A stretch of 64,000 nt of DNA from Limanda limanda (taxonomy: Eukaryota; Chordata; Actinopteri; Pleuronectiformes; Pleuronectidae), in the NCBI RefSeq assembly GCF_963576545.1, contig NC_083654.1, positions 19,198,699 to 19,262,698 on the forward strand, read 5' to 3'. The notes beneath the pieces were generated by a model. It searched no databases, was not told the DNA's origin, and was given only the letters and a program-made list of their open reading frames with translations. Positions 12,101 to 26,396 of this stretch are shown here, in pieces. Each line of letters opens with the position of its first letter. The stretch's first letter is position 1. Both the position numbers and the translations under genes were made by a program.

Positions 12101-13014
12101 ACTGTTACTTTTTTTACTACTGTATTATCCCGCCTATAGTGTATTCATATTTATATATATTTATATTTTTTATCCTGCTCATAGTGTATTCATCGTCCTT
12201 ATATCTTACAATTCCTGTTAATACTGTAATATTCCATATATATTTCTACTGTACAGATCTTATTTATTTACATTTTCACTTTAATATGCACAATACTCTG
12301 CACTTTTACTGCCTTTTTTGCACTTCTGGTTAGACGCTAAACTGCATTTCGTTCTATATGTACTTGTACTGTGCAATGACAATAAAGTTGAATCTAATCT
12401 AATCTAATCATCTAATCATCTAATTAAACACGTTTTCTTCCAGGAAATGGCCATGAGGAAAGTCACCCGCACACAGTTTGAAGACGAGGACGATGACATG
12501 GTGAGAGAAATCATTTAGAATCCTGACAACTGATAACATCCTGTATCTATGCACTGCATGACACACGAACACCAATTAACCAATTAATCTATTCATTTAG
12601 ACAAAGAGGTCTTTTCACTTTGCTTGTTTCTTCCTGTTGAGATTTCTTCTGACCAGTGTGTGTGTGTGTTTGTGTCTCTCTGCCTCAGCAGGTGGCTCAC
12701 AGCACCTGTGGGGACGGCGAGTACAACCTGAGGAGCCGGACCGTGCTCTGCGGCTCCTGCGGACTTCCCTCGGACAAATCCAGCAGCTGCTCCGTGTCCT
12801 CGCCCGCCCGCTCCTTCCGCAGCGGGGGGATCTCCGAGGGTCTCCTGCCCCACTCCTACGTGTTCAGCAGCAGCACTCCTCGCAAGGTGGGTCGGCTACA
12901 AGGCCGGAGAACAGACATTACTCAGCTACTTGGAGTGTTTTCATGCAATTAACATGTTTTGTGTTTGCTCTCTTTCAGACTGGATCCAGAGTGGAGACCT
13001 GTCCAATCATGTGA
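6138..13014 (+). CDS. lmna: Prelamin A / lamin A (12 coding exons, 643 aa)
   Basis: Structural type V intermediate filament of the nuclear lamina. Exons: 6138-6475, 7781-7937, 8814-8939, 9020-9190, 9399-9524, 9770-9990, 10678-10951, 11027-11134, 11233-11352, 12444-12500, 12689-12886, 12979-13014. The lengths 157, 126, 171, 126, 221, 108 and 120 equal those remembered for human LMNA exons 2-6, 8 and 9. Visible features: short head; rod from [10 protein letters not shown] (about residue 20) to the terminal motif [14 protein letters not shown] phosphorylation-type motif at 383-387; nuclear localisation signal TKRRR at 416-420; Ig-fold tail about 447-560; acidic FEDEDDD at the end of exon 10; CaaX box CPIM at 640-643 for farnesylation. 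HSY|VFS at 621-626 corresponds to the mammalian RSY|LLG site cut by ZMPSTE24. The start ATG is in good context. It is followed head-to-tail by naxe. Confidence 0.95.
8201..8660. mobile_element. 460-bp near-perfect palindromic MITE (copy 1) in lmna intron 2
   Basis: The two arms are inverted complements over their whole length. The left end ATAGATTTATATATAAAG pairs with the right end CTTTATATATAAATCTAT, and the inner arms share blocks such as CAATTTTCAACCGATTTTTA. The centre is an AT-rich loop near 8410-8440. Each arm carries an ATGGCGGCCATCTTG-type motif. A second copy lies at about 26005-26396. There is no coding capacity. The target-site duplication cannot be separated from the palindrome; TA is possible. 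Confidence 0.85.
10004..10569. mobile_element. MITE filling most of lmna intron 6
   Basis: The block has inverted ends: CCACAGCAAAATC on the left and GATTTTGCTGTctctgctgtgg on the right. Its interior is built from many GTGTTAAA / TTTAACAC motifs. It starts 13 bases after the exon 6 donor and occupies about 80 percent of the 687-bp intron (9991-10677). There is no ORF of note. It resembles a non-autonomous DNA element common in fish. Confidence 0.6.
11392..11644. mobile_element. 253-bp hAT-type MITE with 8-bp target-site duplication (lmna intron 9)
   Basis: The terminal inverted repeats read AAGGGCTGGGCAAGTTAACT and AGTTAACTTGCCCAGCCCTA. The element is flanked on both sides by ATGATAAC (11384-11391 and 11645-11652), the 8-bp duplication expected of hAT transposition. 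The arms are internally palindromic, with repeated GAGTTAACTCGAT strings. It is non-coding and so depends on a transposase supplied elsewhere. Confidence 0.85.
11697..12416 (+). mobile_element. LINE-like 3' fragment with (AATCT)n tail, internally duplicated
   Basis: The block ends GTGCAATGACAATAAAGTTG followed by repeated AATCT units, the typical 3' end of a fish L2-like LINE. A segment of about 260 bp is present twice in tandem: CCTCCTCCAACCACTGA recurs at about 11785 and 12058, and the following TATAGTGTATTCATATTTAT strings match. The reverse complement of the same family occurs at 27652-28100. It occupies lmna intron 9 together with the MITE at 11392-11644. Confidence 0.75.
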
Positions 13015-13582
13015 GCCCCGGGATCCTCCATGGAAACACTTAGACTCTGTTAGTTTTCAGTTATTCAGTCCTTTAGTTACAAGTCGTAGTTTTTAGGTCC
13101 ATTTCCTGTGAGTAATTCCCAAGATCTTGTATGCAATCAAACTTTATACTGCTTTTTTATAATGTACATAGGCATGCATACAACATATATTCTTGCATTT
13201 AAATGGTGATGTAAGCAGCCATTTTAATTTTTATTGGTGACATTAAGAATTGGAAACTTCTGCCGGTTTTCCACCCGACAGTAAAAGAAGAACCAAGCAG
13301 CAATTTTAACACATTAACAAATTAGAGCAACAGTTTGGGCTCATTTATTCTAAAAAGAATGTCACTGGTTAATTAGTGGTGGGTGAAATTCACAGCTACT
13401 GTAACTTTAAAGATCAGGCTTTACTTATTATACAATTGCATGAGATTTGCATCACGCTCTGTAAACATACTGACGCAGCCGGGCTGCAGGGAATTGAGTA
13501 AAGTTCTTCTGGAGGGAAAGTACAGTGACTCCCATCCTGCAGATCCACAGAATATTATGTATTGTTGACTGATTTTAATAAA
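13015..13582 (+). terminator. lmna: lmna 3' UTR and poly(A) signal
   Basis: The sequence after the lamin stop codon contains no further open frame and ends in a canonical AATAAA at 13577-13582, followed by a GT/T-rich stretch (TGTTGTGTTTTTTT), the usual cleavage context. This implies a 3' UTR of about 0.6 kb. From about 13600 to 14130 the DNA is AT-rich with no feature recognised. Confidence 0.7.
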
Positions 13583-14129
13583 CATGTTTTCAGAAATGTT
13601 GTGTTTTTTTAAATATTGTTTTGATAGTTTTTGCTCTTTCTTACGAAATAGAAATTTAACTGTTTAGTCAGTTCTTTTTGACAGGGATTCATTTGCAGAG
13701 TCTGCAGATTATTCTAAAAAGTTCATTCATATCTACAAATCTCAAAGCTTCAGATTATTGTATTCATTCATATATTCGTATATATACATAAAAACAACTT
13801 CATTTAATCAAAACAAGAGATTAAAAGGATGAAAATGTGCAGGTGCTGATGCAAAGAATGATTAAACATTTATTGGGAAATTATAAATGATTTTTCCAGG
13901 GGAAACTAACTTGAGATTTCCTTTGCTTGATAATGAAATAAGAGTCAATAATTGTCCAATAATAAAATGAATATCTTGAAATGAACCAATCCTGAAATAG
14001 GGGTACTTTTATCCTTTAATACTTAATAGTAATATTTCATAAATAAGTTTTATGTTTTGTGGTGTTTCCAGTTTTATCCTTCATACTGTCACCCTCATTT
14101 TCCATAATAAGAGAATTTCTCAATCTCTA

Positions 14130-14273
14130 ATCTTACTTCCGCCACAAAACGGAAGTACTATTTTATTTTGAAATTGGACCAATGTTTATATATATATCCC
14201 GACCCGGAAGTGTTTCTCATGTGTTTCTCATGTTGATGTTCGATTCCTCAGTTCATCTGCTCGTTGTTGATCC
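14130..14273 (+). promoter_or_regulatory. naxe: Candidate naxe promoter and untranslated exon 1
   Basis: Within about 100 bp there are two ETS-type motifs (ACGGAAGTA near 14150; CCCGGAAGTG near 14206), a CCAAT string (GGACCAATG) and a TA-rich stretch. They are followed by a donor TCC|GTAAGT at 14274. No other first exon is evident before the first coding exon, whose acceptor lies near 15357. This arrangement suits a housekeeping gene such as naxe. The transcription start is inferred. Intron 1 (14274-15357) shows nothing recognisable. Confidence 0.45.
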
Positions 14274-15372
14274 GTAAGTTTTGTTCAAAGGAAAAAACGT
14301 CTTTGCTGAATAGTTTTCAGGAAATAATCTTTAACATTAAGTGAGTTAATCTAACGTTAAATTACACAAACACGTGTAACGTTAGCAACACAAAACAACC
14401 TGAAACAGAACTGAAGCTAAAATCTCAAACTTGTTCTTTCTGTGTTTTTAAGAAGTTGATTGTTAGAGAGTGAAACTTCCACTTTAATAACTCACCTGAC
14501 TGTGAGAAGTTAATAGAACTCAGAATAACATCAACATGGGGTCATTGCATTCAGCTGCATGTTAGAATAAGAACAAGTTGTATTTTGTGGATTTAATTCT
14601 GAAATAAACAACTAGTAATTATCTTGCTTTCATATTTACAATGGTAACAATTAAGTGCATATGTTGTTATATATAATTATTGCAGCACTGATTTAAACCA
14701 AGTGTTACAACCTGCTTTATGAATATCAAACTCTGACTGTATATATGTATATATGCACATTTCTGCCGTATTAAAATTCTATAAGGTTGTAAAAAGAAGA
14801 TTTTCAATTTAACCCCGAGGTTACGAAAATGTGTGATTAATCATTTTCTGACAGAAAGATTAATAAATTATCCAATGATCATTTCATTATAGCAGGATGA
14901 AGAATTGATGGTGGCATCTCATCCATACAGGATTAAAATAAAAAAATAAAAAAAATGAAAGTAAACCAGAAAAGCTAAACACGGTTTACTTTGCAGTTGG
15001 ATATTATTTCCAGGTTTTATCAGGTTACAGTAAAGCCTCCTGAGCAGCAGCTGCGGTCGGGAGATGATTTATTGTAGAAACCGAGCTGCAGTTGGACGGA
15101 GGCTGAGAGGAAAAAATGCAAGTAAGCAGTGAAACTAGAGCATCAGCAGCAGGAGGCAGCGATATCAGCAGATTGTGCAGAAAAGCTTTCATCAGCACTC
15201 GACACGTCTGAGCCACAGCTCCCTGGCTTCATGTGAAAAGCTCCTTGTTTTAACAGAGCCTCCACAGTTACATGTCTAATAGTTCATGAAGCCATGTGAT
15301 GGGTCTGAACGTCCCTCAGCTCAGTTTACATCATGTGTGTCTCCTCTGTTCCAGCAGCTCGGATCCCTCTGG

Positions 15373-18221
15373 ATGTTGAGTGCTCGGGCTCTGTTAGGGA
15401 TCGGCGTCCTGGTGACGTCCCGAGCCGCCTCCGTCCTCGCTCAGACGGGGACATGTCCTCTGCCCGCTGCAGCTAACAACCACCAGAGCAACTGTCTCAG
15501 AAGCAGAGAAGCATCCACCATGGCCAAGACCATCAAATATCTCGGGTGAGGTTTCACGTCTCGTACACGGAGCAGTAAGAACCAGGTACAGCTTGTATGT
15601 GTGAGTCCAAACTGAGCTGTAGATGCTCCACAGGCAGGAGGAGGCCCAGCACATCGACGAGGAGCTCTTCAGTGAGTACGGCTTCAGTGTGGACCAGCTG
15701 ATGGAGCTGGCTGGACTCAGCTGTGCCACAGCCATCACACGGGTGAGGTTTACAGCAAGGCTCTTATTTTGTTTAATGTAAAGCCAATCAATCAATTTAG
15801 CTAAGCTTAAGAATAAGATTAAGATACATTTATTTGTCCCAAACACATGCACAGACATGCAAGGAGGGAAATTTAACCTCTGCTTTTAACCCATCTGGGG
15901 CAGGACACACAGAGCAGTGAGCAGCCATGTACGGCGCCCGGGGAGCAGATGTTGGGGGAGTAAGGTGCCTTGCTCAGGGGCACTAGACAGGGTAGGGTGA
16001 ATCCTCTTGGATTTTTGGACAGATCAATCCAGGTTCGTCTTTTTGTTGTTTCTCCGTGGAGTCGAACCAGAGACGAACCAGAGACCTTTTCTGCCCATAG
16101 TCCAAGTTTCTGCCACTAGTCCACCGCCTGAAACTGGATTTTTTGCATTGGCAGCATAAGTATTTGTCTAAATCTGATTACTCCCTGAAGCAGTGAATGA
16201 TTTAAAGGGGACATATTATGAAAATTCCACTTTTGTAGTGCTTCTATACGGTAATTTGGGTATCTGGCATGTCTACCGTCCCAAAAACTCTGGAAAGCAA
16301 CAACTCCCGTGATTTTGTTGTGGTTCCTCTCTGTCAGAAACGATATGCTAGAGTGCGTCCAATGGGATTACGACCAGAACACACTCAAAACAGGTCAATC
16401 TGAGGAGGGCTATTTTAGACAGGGTAAAAAGGCTGCTGTTTTAATTTATCCTTGTGGTATTTTGACTAAAATATGTTAGACATTTCATTAAGACCCCAAG
16501 GAACCATATCAACTGTGGTAAAATGGGCATACGATGGGACCTTTAACTTTCTCTCTCAGCGTCTCTCATCAGTAGATGCTGTAAATATGGCGTATTGTTG
16601 TGTTGTGTCTTCTTTCTGCAGGCGTATCCAATCACGTCCCTCGTCAAGGCGAGACCTTCCCTGCTGGTGGTCTGTGGACCAGGTAACAACGGGGGCGACG
16701 GCCTGGTCTGTGCCCGACACCTCAAGCTCTTTGTGAGTCTCCAAACACTTGTGTTACAGTCAAATCTGCATTCAGACTTTCCCTGAGGTCCGGTCATAAT
16801 TAAATAAAACCTCTGTGGAGCTTTAAACCAATCTGACGACGGTCGTCTTTACCAATAACTGTTTAATCCGACCTCCTTTCTTTGCTTGATCTAACTCACG
16901 AATGTGTTGGTGATAATAATATCTTTGTGTGTCGTGTCGTCAGGGTTACGAGCCGACCATCTTGTACCCGAAGAGGCCGAACAAGCCTCTGTTCCAGGGC
17001 CTGACCACTCAGTGCCAGAAGATGGAGATCCCTTTCCTCACTGAGATGCCTGAGGTTCCGTGTTGATCAATTATGCAGCAGCTTGATTCTCTGTGGTGGA
17101 GGAAATGTTTCTGCTTCTTGTGTTTATGACTGTGCATTTCATTTTAAGCTGTAAGAGGCCTGGCCTTCACAGAATTAGATCTCAGTAAACAAGCCTCGGA
17201 TTACATGAAGCCTTAATGATCTTTGTGGGAGAAATGGGTTTAATCGCCCATAAAACCACAGTCAGAAGTATGATCAATAACTGATGATGCACAAACTGAA
17301 TTAGTGGCTTCACACGTTTACTTTGAGAAGTAAAATAAACTGTTTAACTGTGTTTCGAGACAATGAAAATCAAAACCATTCATTTCTCTGTACGTGATAA
17401 CAGGCCCGATTGATCGACGAGGCTTACAACCTGGTGATCGACGCCATTTTCGGCTTCAGCTTCCAGGGCGCCGTGCGAGAACCTTTCGGTTCCATCCTGG
17501 ACGTCCTGGAGAAAACCACAGTCCCCATCGCCAGCATCGACATCCCCTCAGGTCAGTCCTCACACTCAGAGCTTCACACGGACAAAACCAATTTAACTCT
17601 TCTCTGCTTACAGTTAATTCCCATGAACATTTTTATGAAATGAGCAGCGAGTAAGACGTAGAGAAGCACAGATCTGATGGGCGGAGTTGGTGTTGATGCT
17701 TCTTTTGAGCTGACACAGTGTCTTCAATCTGTTTTTACTAATGGTTGCATTCTTTCATTTGTCATGGGCCTGATGTTATTTCATCCCACATAAAAGTGAT
17801 TACATGTACAAATCATTGAATGTACATGAAATAATCCTGAAAAATCATTCACTGAACTCTAAAATCTGCTGTTCACGCTCGTGATCCCATAGGGAAGAAG
17901 TCTGTCGAATTCAGTGACCCTTTGACCCTTTGACCTTGTCTGTAGCACTAATATCTGACTCATGGCTTATTCACTGTGGATCGTGACACTGGATTGTGTG
18001 TGTTTGTGTGTGTATTTAAAGGCTGGGATGTGGAGCAGGGCAGTGTGGACGGACTCCAGCCCGACATGCTCATCTCTCTCACCGCCCCGAAGAAGTCCGC
18101 CTCCTTGTTCAGAGGACGCTACCACTTCCTGGGGGGTCGCTTCGTGCCCCCGGGCCTGGAGAGGAAGTACCAGCTCAACCTGCCTCAGTATCCCGGCACG
18201 GACTGCGTCTTACAGCTGTAG
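15373..18221 (+). CDS. naxe: NAD(P)HX epimerase (6 coding exons, 283 aa)
   Basis: Metabolite-repair enzyme that epimerises the damaged hydrated cofactors S/R-NADHX and NADPHX so that the ATP-dependent dehydratase (NAXD) can restore NAD(P)H; also called APOA1BP or YjeF_N. Exons: 15373-15545, 15634-15742, 16622-16732, 16944-17054, 17404-17551, 18022-18221; phases join cleanly. The N terminus [20 protein letters not shown] is basic and hydrophobic, like a mitochondrial or secretory leader. Family motifs: [27 protein letters not shown] (113-121), [40 protein letters not shown], and the end [20 protein letters not shown]. Length matches the human protein (288 aa). The donor of the fifth exon listed here is the weak GTTCCG. 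The gene ends tail-to-tail with scn1b. Confidence 0.95.
15787..16140 (-). repeat. Dispersed fish repeat in a naxe intron
   Basis: The stretch contains strings typical of a widespread fish retroelement remnant: TTTAACCCATCTGGGGCAGG, GGCGCCCGGGGAGCAGATG, AAGGTGCCTTGCTCAGGGGC, and near the end a GAACCAGAGACC-type phrase. It starts with ATACATTTATTTGTCCC, which looks like a reversed AATAAA tail, so the element probably lies on the minus strand. It has no coding capacity. Family identity is from memory of fish genomes and is not verified. Confidence 0.5.
16202..16546. mobile_element. Candidate TTAA-flanked MITE in a naxe intron
   Basis: The block begins TTTAAAGGGGACATATTATG and ends ATGGGACCTTTAA, giving short inverted ends (TTAAAGG / CCTTTAA). 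A TTAA lies at each border, as expected for piggyBac-type insertion. There is no coding capacity. It ends about 75 bases before the acceptor of the exon at 16622. The inverted match is short, so the class is tentative. Confidence 0.45.
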
Positions 18222-18693
18222 GAGGTTTAGGTTTAAATCAGACAGGACCGTTGTTTCTCCAGGAATGAAAAAGGTCAACACTAATCCACTTTCTTTGTAG
18301 GAGGAGGATCTTATGAATACCTCTCGTCTTTGTACCTTTAGGATGTTTGAGCCAGAAGGAAACTGGTTTGTGATGTCGTCCATCTTTAAATCCCGTCTCT
18401 GCTTTTCTGTCTTTATAAACTAAACCTGAGATCTGAAGTTACCTCCTTCCTCATCTGACCGTCGGACTGAAATCAAATGAGCGTATTTCTCTAAATGTTG
18501 AACTATTCCTTTACATCTGTGAATGAAACTGGTTCTGATTGGACGAGTGGTTGTGAGAAAATGTTTAAAAACCATGAGAAGCCTGAACATAATAATATAA
18601 AGAACATCAAACAAACAGGATTGGATTTGTTCTCATTATTCCCACATCAACATAACAACAGATGATATCTCCATCTCGCACCTTTTCTCAGAT
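18222..18693 (+). terminator. naxe: naxe 3' UTR converging on the scn1b poly(A) signal
   Basis: After the naxe stop there is about 0.4 kb of non-coding sequence ending in AATAATATAAAG (about 18589-18600), a variant poly(A) signal. On the opposite strand a canonical AATAAA (TTTATT at 18694-18699 on the plus strand) marks the end of the scn1b transcript. The two genes are therefore tail-to-tail with roughly 100 bp between signals. A shared or overlapping 3' end is possible. Confidence 0.5.
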
Positions 18694-19165
18694 TTTATTG
18701 AGCACATCTCACGGGATCATTGTACAACTAACAACTGAAAAGACAGTTTATCATAACCCACCACATTCTATTTTATAAATAACATCACCGGACATAGTCT
18801 TGTTATTTAAACATCAGGTGGTGATGATATCGTAAAAACCTTTCTTTTACAATCCACCTCACGGAGTCCAACACAGACCCTCGTACATTTCCTATTAATG
18901 GATGATTACATGAAATACTGAATGTGTCGTATATGCTTTATAACAGTGGCTCATTAATGCATAATGCTTTCTCTTTAGTGCAGGACATGCTATTGCGCGC
19001 AGAAGACTATTTACAGTGCTGGTGCCATGCTGTCGTCGTAGTGTCACATCCGCTTGTGATGTGTGCAGAGGAAAAGGTAAAAGAGAGAGTTGAGATGACG
19101 AGCAGGCTCCTCCCCCGTTTGTCTTCATGCAGGTCGGAGGGTAGAAGGATGTCTGGGGAAGAAGC
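18694..19165 (-). other. scn1b: Candidate 3' terminal exon of scn1b (mostly untranslated)
   Basis: On the minus strand a strong polypyrimidine tract and TTCAG acceptor end at 19166, followed 13 bases later by a second AG. The stretch then runs without splice sites to the AATAAA at 18694-18699. If joined to the donor GTGAGT at 20996-20991, the second acceptor would give a short tail (HPSTLRPA then stop) and the first a long tail with no family resemblance. Neither restores the family tail with its SEYLAI-like motif. The exon is probably 3' UTR, whichever way the coding end is resolved. Confidence 0.35.
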
Positions 19166-19312
19166 CTGAAGGAAAAGATAAAAAATGTTTTACTGTCATA
19201 TATATTCAAATGCACGTTTATTTATAAATACTAGAAAACACAATATTTATAAGGTACACTACAATTAACTAAGTGCACATTAACAATAAAACCTTCTTTC
19301 ATAATCGTTTTC

Positions 19313-19870
19313 TGTTACCTCCGCCATGGAACTTGTGTTTTGCCCATGTCTGTTTGATGGTCAGCATTATTATGTAAAAACTACTAAATGTTTTTTCCAG
19401 GATGAGATATAAACCTTTTAATGAAAGGCTGGATCCAGGACTCTTCTTTGCTATTATAGGAAAAAGCATCTTCCGAAATGTTTTCATCAATTTCGCAGGG
19501 AATTATTCATGGATCTTGACATTTTGACTATTTCATACCTTCGCCAACCAATGCAGTTTAAGTCCACGCACATTTCTTCCAGACTCATGAGGTCACAAGA
19601 CCTTTTACCATCGAAATCTAATAGGCTCATGTCTGAGTCCAAGTGACTATAGTGTCAGAATTTGAATAAAAGTCCTGCAGTCAGACTTAAGATATGTTCA
19701 CGAGACCAAAAACATGTCTTGTGATGCCACCGTGACCTTTGACCACGGAAATCAGATCATCCTTGAAGTTGAGCTAATTTGTCGGCGTCTCAAGGCGTTT
19801 TTTAGATTTCTTTTTAAGGAAACTGATATCTGTGCGTCTGTGTAATTTGATGAGGCTTGAATGAAGTTAA
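19313..19870. mobile_element. Diverged copy of the TACCTCYGCCAAGG-ended MITE
   Basis: The block starts TTACCTCCGCCATGG and contains phrases shared with the copy at 35008-35325: GGGAATTATTCATGGATCTTGA, CTGATATCTGTGCGTCTGTG and TTTGATGAGGCTTGA. A further partial copy is at 23030-23100 (GATCTTGATGAAAAACTGGC). The right end is eroded. It lies in the scn1b intron or 3' region; the remaining DNA from 19871 to 20990 shows nothing recognisable. Confidence 0.45.
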
Positions 19871-20992
19871 GAGAACTGTTGTTAAGACTCTTATCACTTT
19901 GGAGTGGATTGAATATTGAATTTTCACATACCTGTGTTATTCTCCGACCTGCACCCCTGCACAGTTATCTTTACCCTCCGTGGCTATAGCTAAATATTCA
20001 GCATTTCTAGAAGGAGAAAGATAATTACAAAAAAACAAGTCATAAATGTTCTACTTCATCACAGTGACATGGCTTTTAAAAAAGTAAAAATACAAGAACA
20101 GAGACGTGACAGGTCTTTGTTTTGTTTTCATTGACTTACAGTAGGGAGAGTTTGGTTTTTACTAGGGAGGACGAAGACATGACGGGACGGACAAGACGGA
20201 AACACGACAAGGAGACAGACGGGATGGCAGATGGCAGACAAAGAGACACACATGAAAACACACAGACAAGATGTAAATGACCTGGAGTTAGTAAGTATGT
20301 CAGAGGACAGAGGAAGTAAAGGACAGGGACATACACCAAACAGAAGATGTAACAAAGGTATAATTACAGATGTGAGTTCAGCAGTGGGACATAAATAAAG
20401 AAGTAAACAGGTGGAAACACACTTTTCAAAGCCTGTAAAAGGAGAGCTGCGGTTTTAAAGAAGGAAAACATGCAACAGAAAAGCATGTTTGCAGATATTT
20501 GAATTTTCCAGCCTGTTAAAACTTAATACAAGGTTTCGCAACTTTCAGTTTCCATCCTGCAAAACGTTTTTCTTTTTTAGATTTCAAGTTTTCAAAGCGT
20601 TCAAATATTCAGAATATGTCTCCCACAGGTTTTAACCCAGATGTGTGTTGTTTCTATACAAACAAGCACGAGAGCAGAATCGTTACCAGACAAAATTTAC
20701 AGTATAGAAACTTTCAGAACATCTCGGTTACAAACCCCTTGAAATCCAAATTTAAAGAATCCTTCTCGTACATGTTTATGCTTTTTGTTAATCTTTCATG
20801 AAATGTTTGGTTTACGTTATTGTTTGAGCTCGACCACACAACCTGTACTTCAGGTTTTAATCCTAATGGGAAAACGTGGATCTCTTTTCAGAAACACAAA
20901 ATGCAGAAACATGTCTTTAGCTTCGACAGCCAGTTTTCAATGCTATTGAAAGATTTGCATTGTATAAAAAATGAAGCTCCGTAAAAAACTAC

Positions 20993-24653
<3,661 letters not shown>

Positions 24654-26004
24654 GTCACTGGAGCTGTTCCTGCTGGACGAAGATCCTCAAAAACTACAAC
24701 CACTGACGCCCCAGAGGATTGTTGTCCAAGCTTTAAAATGACACCTATACACAGAGCACCTCCACGTTTGCAAGGACTGAAACTTCAACTTCAAAAAGCC
24801 GTAGGCCAGTAAAGTGCAGGCTGACCTCACTTGTGTGTGCCTGGCAGCTCATGCAGTGGTAAGTGCAAAAGAATAAATGTGTGCGTCCCCAGGCTACTCC
24901 CTTGTAAATGTGTTTATGATGTGAACAGGCCTGAGATCTGTCAGCGTCTCTGTTCTGTGGCTCAACACTGTCCTGCGTGGTTCACAGAATTATTATTACC
25001 ACAGATTATTGCTGCTTCCTGATTCCGGACAATAAATGTGCCCCCACTGGACTCATGCATTCAAGTCGAGATGAGATCAGATAAGATAATGATCCAATAT
25101 TCCCACAAGCCTGTGCACTGGTATTTCTCACTGGTATGTGCTCTCAATCCTCCAGCAGCATCATTAGCATCTCTCCGGAAGCTGGTGACTCTCAGTGCTC
25201 CTCAGATCAACACCCTGAGATTTGATTATGAGCTTCCCTCAGGTCCTAGCGTGAGCTGCACAGAGGGATCGTTGCATCCGCCTGCAGGGGCCACATTGCT
25301 CTGCTGCCTCATATGTTGACAAGCTAAACACAAGCTGGATTGTGTGTTTATATAACACAAACACAAACACTGACCTGCACGTCTACAACGCACCCAACAT
25401 GCCAGTGCATATACTTATATAACATGCATGCTTCTATTGAAGGGGATTTGAATTGCTACCTCCTGCAGGCAATGGGTGCACGACACAATAAAGTAGAGAA
25501 ATCCCAGTCCTGGATGAGAGGCCTCCTCGAAGCACGGACACACGTATCTCCTCCGGTGTGGTGCCGCTGGGAACACTGGTGATCTCACCTATCTACCGAG
25601 CCCGGAGGAGAGATGCATCGCAGGAAGAAAGGTGCGTGAGGACGGGAGCCACACGTTTCAAATGAATTAAATGAAATAAAATGTAATAGTCCAGCTCTCG
25701 GTCCTTGGCTCCTCCTGCGTGGCTCCGTGCGGGAGGATGCTCTCGCTGCAGATGCACTGCGGTAAATCCCCGCAGCTGTGCGGTGCTGGGACTGGACGGA
25801 CTGGGAGGACTGGGAGGACCGGGGTAGATGCTGCGTCGGATGCTGCGGATTTTTAAAGCTGCTTCTTTTTAAAAAAATAAAAACACTCGCTCCACGCTGA
25901 GAAGCATCCGCAGGAGGCCTCACCTTGATTTAACACGGAACCTGACGGGTGGGGGGGGAGAGGGGGAGGAGGAGAGACGTCAGGAGGGTCGGGAGCCGCG
26001 GTGC
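24654..26004 (-). promoter_or_regulatory. scn1b: scn1b upstream region with a possible untranslated exon
   Basis: The interval between the scn1b start codon and the palindromic element is gene-free. On the minus strand a donor-like AAATCAAG|GTGAGG lies at about 25925 inside a GC-richer stretch (25600-26000), and an acceptor-like CCAGCAG lies about 20 bases upstream of the scn1b ATG. Together they could define a 5' untranslated exon whose promoter is shared with or adjacent to zbtb22. This is inference from splice signals only. Bases 24750-25580 show nothing specific. Confidence 0.3.
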
Positions 26005-26396
26005 AGCCATGGCGGCCATCTTGCTACAGGGCAGCTCGCTCACCCATCACATTGTGTTGGTAGTGGTAAATAACCATAACTTGCTCAATTTTCAACCGAT
26101 TTTGAAACGGTCTGGTTTGTTATACACGTCAGAGATGTAGATATGACATTGCATACTTATGAATAATTATGTTATTTTCTAAAAAATTTAATAATTTATG
26201 CAGTGTCATAACTACATTTCTGACGTTTATAACAAACCAGACCGTTTCAAAATCGGTTGAAAATTGAGCAAGCTATGGTTATTTACCACTACCAACACAA
26301 TGTTATGGGTGAGCGAGCTGCCCCGTAGCAAGATGGCCGCCATGTGGTGACGTCCGGCTCCGTTGGCCGGCAACGCAAACGAGACATCTAGTCTTT
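26005..26396. mobile_element. Palindromic MITE (copy 2) next to the zbtb22 promoter
   Basis: The block has the same two arms as 8201-8660: ATGGCGGCCATCTTGCTAC on the left, mirrored by AGCAAGATGGCCGCCATGTG on the right, with CAATTTTCAACCGATTTTGA / CAAAATCGGTTGAAAATTG inside. The right end retains GAGACATCTAGTCTTTAT; the outer left end is lost or diverged. It lies directly against the CpG-rich first exon of zbtb22, so it may have been co-opted as, or have displaced, part of the upstream promoter. Confidence 0.85.

Noticed and set aside
25585..25923. 112-aa minus-strand ORF
   Set aside because: Ser/Arg-rich frame in GC-rich DNA upstream of scn1b without family resemblance; more likely promoter or untranslated exon.
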